Shown one piece after another: positions 5,374 through 7,386 of a stretch of DNA of 7,386 nucleotides. The DNA is from an uncultured Eubacteriaceae bacterium (GTDB lineage Bacteria > Bacillota > Clostridia > Eubacteriales > Eubacteriaceae), in the NCBI GenBank assembly GCA_947625175.1, contig CANQNI010000073.1, positions 1-7,386 of the forward strand. Direction: 5' to 3'. The notes beneath the pieces are model-generated. The model made no database searches, was not told the DNA's origin, and saw only the letters and a list, made by a program, of their open reading frames with translations. Within the stretch, counting starts at the first letter, position 1. Each line of letters opens with the position of its first letter. The position numbers and the translations under genes were made by a program.

Positions 5374-6117
5374 CTACTGATTCTCTAATAAAATAACAGA
5401 GAGCAGAAAGATTATTTGATCAAATTCAATAATAAATCCGAGCAAATCTCCCGTAATACCATTTATCTTTTTAGTAAAATAAAAACCTGCTAAGATAGTT
5501 ACTATTAATAATATCCCAAATGAAAGAAGATAATAATAATTTATTTTAAAAATTAATAAAATAATCATTAAAATAAAATAAATTATGCCTATAACGGGAT
5601 GGTCAACCTGACAAAAATTATAACCTAATCCTTGATTTTCAATATTTGGAGAGAAGAAAGCTCCTAACTCTATAGCACCAATTCGTCCTACTATTGGATA
5701 CAGAAATAAGAGATAAAATTGTGAAAATTTAACAATATATAGATTAATTATATAAAACGTTAAAATAGTTAAGATGATAGCCAGGATTCCAAATGTTCCA
5801 TTGAATGGATCTTTCATCACTTTTAAAATCTCTTTATCTTCTTTTCCAGAAAAAAGTCCATCAATAGTATCACTTAATCCGTCATAATGAATTCCACCAG
5901 TAATTAAAAAATAGAGTAAAACTAAAATTAGCGCTTTTAATGGTAAATATTCGATATACTTTAGAATATAAATACTAAGATAAAGTAATAAACCAATAAC
6001 TGCTCCATCAACTGGAAGTAATAACATTGATTTATAAAATTCCTGATCACTAACTGATTTTTTTAAAGGAATAGGAATTCTAGTAAAAAAAGATAAAGAA
6101 ATAAGAAATAATTTCAT
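5374..6117 (-). CDS. cobS: CobS: adenosylcobinamide-GDP ribazoletransferase (cobalamin synthase)
   Basis: CobS is a membrane enzyme (EC 2.7.8.26) that joins adenosylcobinamide-GDP to alpha-ribazole or its phosphate, the nucleotide-loop assembly step of cobalamin synthesis. The product has 247 residues, the usual length, with several hydrophobic helices. Family motifs are FFTRIPIP (10-17), GGIHYDGLSDTIDGL (74-88) with the acidic residues Asp79, Asp83 and Asp86, the MKDPFNGTFG stretch (101-110) with Asp103, and KINGITGDLLGFIIE (217-231) with Asp224. The ATG (6117-6115) agrees with the usual FLxxLxFFTRIPxP beginning, but no ribosome site precedes it. No other cobalamin gene is seen, so this may belong to a scattered salvage pathway. 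It is the first gene of a unit with the metal regulator (10-bp gap). The gene is even more AT-rich than its neighbours. Confidence 0.95.
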   Translation of the reverse strand: MKLFLISLSFFTRIPIPLKKSVSDQEFYKSMLLLPVDGAVIGLLLYLSIYILKYIEYLPLKALILVLLYFLITGGIHYDGLSDTIDGLFSGKEDKEILKVMKDPFNGTFGILAIILTILTFYIINLYIVKFSQFYLLFLYPIVGRIGAIELGAFFSPNIENQGLGYNFCQVDHPVIGIIYFILMIILLIFKINYYYLLSFGILLIVTILAGFYFTKKINGITGDLLGFIIEFDQIIFLLSVILLENQ

Positions 6118-6123
6118 AAAATT

Positions 6124-6152
6124 ATTTTAATAATAGAAATATTTAAAATCAA
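6124..6152 (-). promoter_or_regulatory. Candidate cobS promoter giving a leaderless transcript
   Basis: On the minus strand TTGATT (6152-6147), a 17-bp spacer and TAAAAT (6129-6124) place the expected transcription start on the A of the cobS ATG (6117). This agrees with the lack of a ribosome site before cobS. The region is so AT-rich that other -10 choices exist, for example TATTAA 3 bases further upstream. Confidence 0.4.
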
Positions 6153-6154
6153 CA

Positions 6155-6161
6155 AGAGAGG
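6155..6161 (+). promoter_or_regulatory. Ribosome binding site of the aminotransferase-like gene
   Basis: AGAGAGG lies 5 nt before the ATG at 6167. It fixes the start of the plus-strand gene and shows that the gene is set up for translation. A TAAAAT (6144-6149) could be its -10, but no matching -35 is visible. Confidence 0.75.
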
Positions 6162-6166
6162 ATTTT

Positions 6167-7306
6167 ATGGAAAAGCAATTACCTGATAATATTCAAATTG
6201 CATTTGCAACTGGAGATAGAATAACGGGAGAAAATGGTCACGTTTATTATGATTTTTTCAATACTAATTTAAGATGGCTTTGCGGCTATAATAATGATTT
6301 TATTTCAAACGAAATTTTAGAACTGAGTCAGTCTCTTAAGAATAATCATAATGAATTTAAAGAAATTTTTAATCAGGTTAGTTCTACTCTTTTAAGTAAT
6401 GCTGGAAAAGAATATCGAATTACTCATTTTTCTGATCATACTTCGCTTGAAATTCTAAACGAATTTTATATGGAAAATAATAAGTATCCTGTTTATTTAT
6501 CTAATAATTCTTTTTATCAAAATACGAATGCTAAAAATTTTATTGATTTATATTTAAAGGAAAAAGACTCAAAAAAAATTAATCTTACTAAAGAAGGTTT
6601 ATCAATAAAACAAATAAAAAATTTTTTCAAACATCATAAAAAAGATATATCATTTTTTATTCTTTCTCCTATTTTATTTGAAACAGGTTTAATAATTAGT
6701 AAAGAAACAGCTGAATTATTTCACTCATTATGTAAAAAGTACCATATTCCATTTGTATGGGATGAAAGTTTAACCTGTTTTTACCGAACCGGAACTTTTT
6801 ATTTGTTAAATCAATATAAATTTGAACCTGATTTTATTGTTATTGACTCAAATATTTATCAAAATAAATCAACCCATATTCTTTTAATTCATAAAAGAGT
6901 TAAAAAGAAATTAAAGAAGCAGTTAAATACTGAACCAAGAAAAAGAGAAGCAGCAAATTTAATATTATTACTCAGTATATTTAGATTTATTGAAGAAAAT
7001 GAAATTCAAGATTACCTTAATGGAATAAGTCATCGTTTAAAACATAAGTTAATGGCTTTATCTTCTAATTTAAAAAATAGATTCACTATTAATAATAAAG
7101 GAATTATTACTCAGTTAGAATTTTCAACTGAAAACTATGCCAAACGTTTATATAGTTATTTAGAAAATGAACATCTTTTAGTTTTTTATAATAAAAACGA
7201 AACGATTACTTTAATTCCACAAATTATCTTATCTATTCATTCGGTTGATTTAATTGTCCAATATATTAATAATTTTTTTCGAAAAGGAATTAGCATCCTA
7301 GATTAA
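6167..7306 (+). CDS. Degenerate class III aminotransferase-like protein, apparently lacking the PLP lysine
   Basis: The 379-residue product keeps the outline of a class III (acetylornithine/ornithine-type) PLP aminotransferase. GDRITGENGHVYYDFF (16-31) matches the GxxxxDxxGxxYLDF start. HFSDHTSLEILNEF (87-100) stands where NSGTEAxExA is expected. FFILSPILFETG (163-174) corresponds to the IIEPVQGEGG region. WDESLTCFYRTGTFY (198-212) keeps the Asp199-Glu200 and RTG of DEVQTGFGRTG, followed by EPDFIVID (220-227). Counting from Pro221-Asp222, the PLP lysine of the usual PDxxTLAKGLGGG falls on Ser228, and the glycine-rich stretch and the later TFGGNP motif are also gone. The frame is intact with a good ribosome site, so it looks like an expressed pseudo-enzyme, not a pseudogene. 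The gene is very AT-rich and Lys/Asn-rich. It diverges from cobS across 49 bp. Its function is unknown; a non-catalytic or regulatory role is speculation. Confidence 0.75.
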   Translation: MEKQLPDNIQIAFATGDRITGENGHVYYDFFNTNLRWLCGYNNDFISNEILELSQSLKNNHNEFKEIFNQVSSTLLSNAGKEYRITHFSDHTSLEILNEFYMENNKYPVYLSNNSFYQNTNAKNFIDLYLKEKDSKKINLTKEGLSIKQIKNFFKHHKKDISFFILSPILFETGLIISKETAELFHSLCKKYHIPFVWDESLTCFYRTGTFYLLNQYKFEPDFIVIDSNIYQNKSTHILLIHKRVKKKLKKQLNTEPRKREAANLILLLSIFRFIEENEIQDYLNGISHRLKHKLMALSSNLKNRFTINNKGIITQLEFSTENYAKRLYSYLENEHLLVFYNKNETITLIPQIILSIHSVDLIVQYINNFFRKGISILD

Positions 7307-7335
7307 TAGATATCACTTTATTCTCGGATAATTAT

Positions 7336-7355
7336 TCGCCGTACGGCGATTTTGG
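7336..7355 (+). terminator. Possible terminator hairpin after the aminotransferase-like gene
   Basis: TCGCCGTACGGCGA (7336-7349) is a perfect 14-bp palindrome, followed by TTTT with an interrupted T run, 30 bp after the stop codon. The T tract is poorer than those of the four minus-strand terminators here, so it may instead be part of a larger structured or repeated element running out of the window. Confidence 0.4.
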
Positions 7356-7386
7356 AAGCCCAAACCCGGTATTTTGCCGGATTCGC
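7337..7386. other. GC-rich structured segment at the window edge
   Basis: The last 50 bases hold 29 G/C (58%), against roughly 20-40% in sampled stretches elsewhere. They contain the palindrome CGCCGTACGGCG and a second potential hairpin, CCGG-7-CCGG (7366-7380). No known RNA gene, riboswitch core or repeat family is recognised, and the segment is cut by the window end. Confidence 0.4.

Noticed and set aside
6118..6166. Cobalamin riboswitch before cobS
   Set aside because: Only 49 bp separate cobS from the divergent gene. No B12-box-like sequence is present and the gap is far too short for the element.
6167..7306. Glutamate-1-semialdehyde aminotransferase (HemL) or an active acetylornithine aminotransferase
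   Set aside because: The catalytic lysine and Gly-rich motifs needed for either enzyme are not found, so no active-enzyme name is justified.
7337..7386. Known riboswitch or attachment site in the GC-rich tail
   Set aside because: The CCGG-containing hairpins recall parts of several structured RNAs, but no conserved core could be matched and the segment is cut by the window end.

Overview
The window is AT-rich, gene-dense bacterial DNA from what looks like a strictly anaerobic, low-GC Bacillota. The evidence is the FeoA/FeoA/FeoB/Cys-rich small protein iron-uptake set, a rubrerythrin, strong AGGAGG ribosome sites, TTG starts, sigma-A-type promoters and compact hairpin-plus-U terminators. A Halanaerobiales-like origin is plausible, partly because of the acidic extracytoplasmic proteins, but it cannot be proven from this sequence. 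There is no mobile element, CRISPR array, rRNA or tRNA here.

Layout: everything from 61 to 6117 is on the minus strand, read right to left as cobS (6117-5374), a short DtxR/MntR-family metal regulator (5363-4965), feoA-1 (4837-4628), feoA-2 (4612-4391), feoB (4368-1957), a 56-residue FeoB-associated Cys-rich membrane protein (1955-1785), rubrerythrin (1669-1067) and an amino-acid-type ABC solute-binding lipoprotein (942-88). Four intrinsic terminators split this into transcription units: cobS-dtxR; feoA-feoA-feoB-small protein; rubrerythrin alone; and the solute-binding protein alone. A single plus-strand gene (6167-7306), divergent from cobS across 49 bp, encodes a degenerate class III aminotransferase-like protein that appears to lack the PLP lysine. 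The last 50 bases are GC-rich and palindromic, unlike the rest of the window.

How it works together: the centre is ferrous iron import. FeoB is the GTP-binding permease, the two FeoA proteins are small SH3-like partners, and the Cys-rich peptide is the usual FeoB companion. The regulator just upstream carries an iron-type Cys-x2-Glu-His metal motif. The feo promoter (TTGACA-17-TAAACT) carries a perfect 22-bp palindrome at about +1 to +22, plus a degenerate copy over its -10 and spacer. This suggests the neighbouring regulator represses feo when metal is replete. Rubrerythrin fits iron-dependent peroxide defence in an anaerobe. CobS makes the final lower-ligand joining step of cobalamin synthesis, and its co-transcription with the metal regulator is the less expected link.

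Most worth a second look: the tandem feo operator with its mixed-type regulator, the Lys-less aminotransferase homologue beside cobS, the acidic extracytoplasmic insertion in FeoB, and the possibly leaderless cobS transcript.
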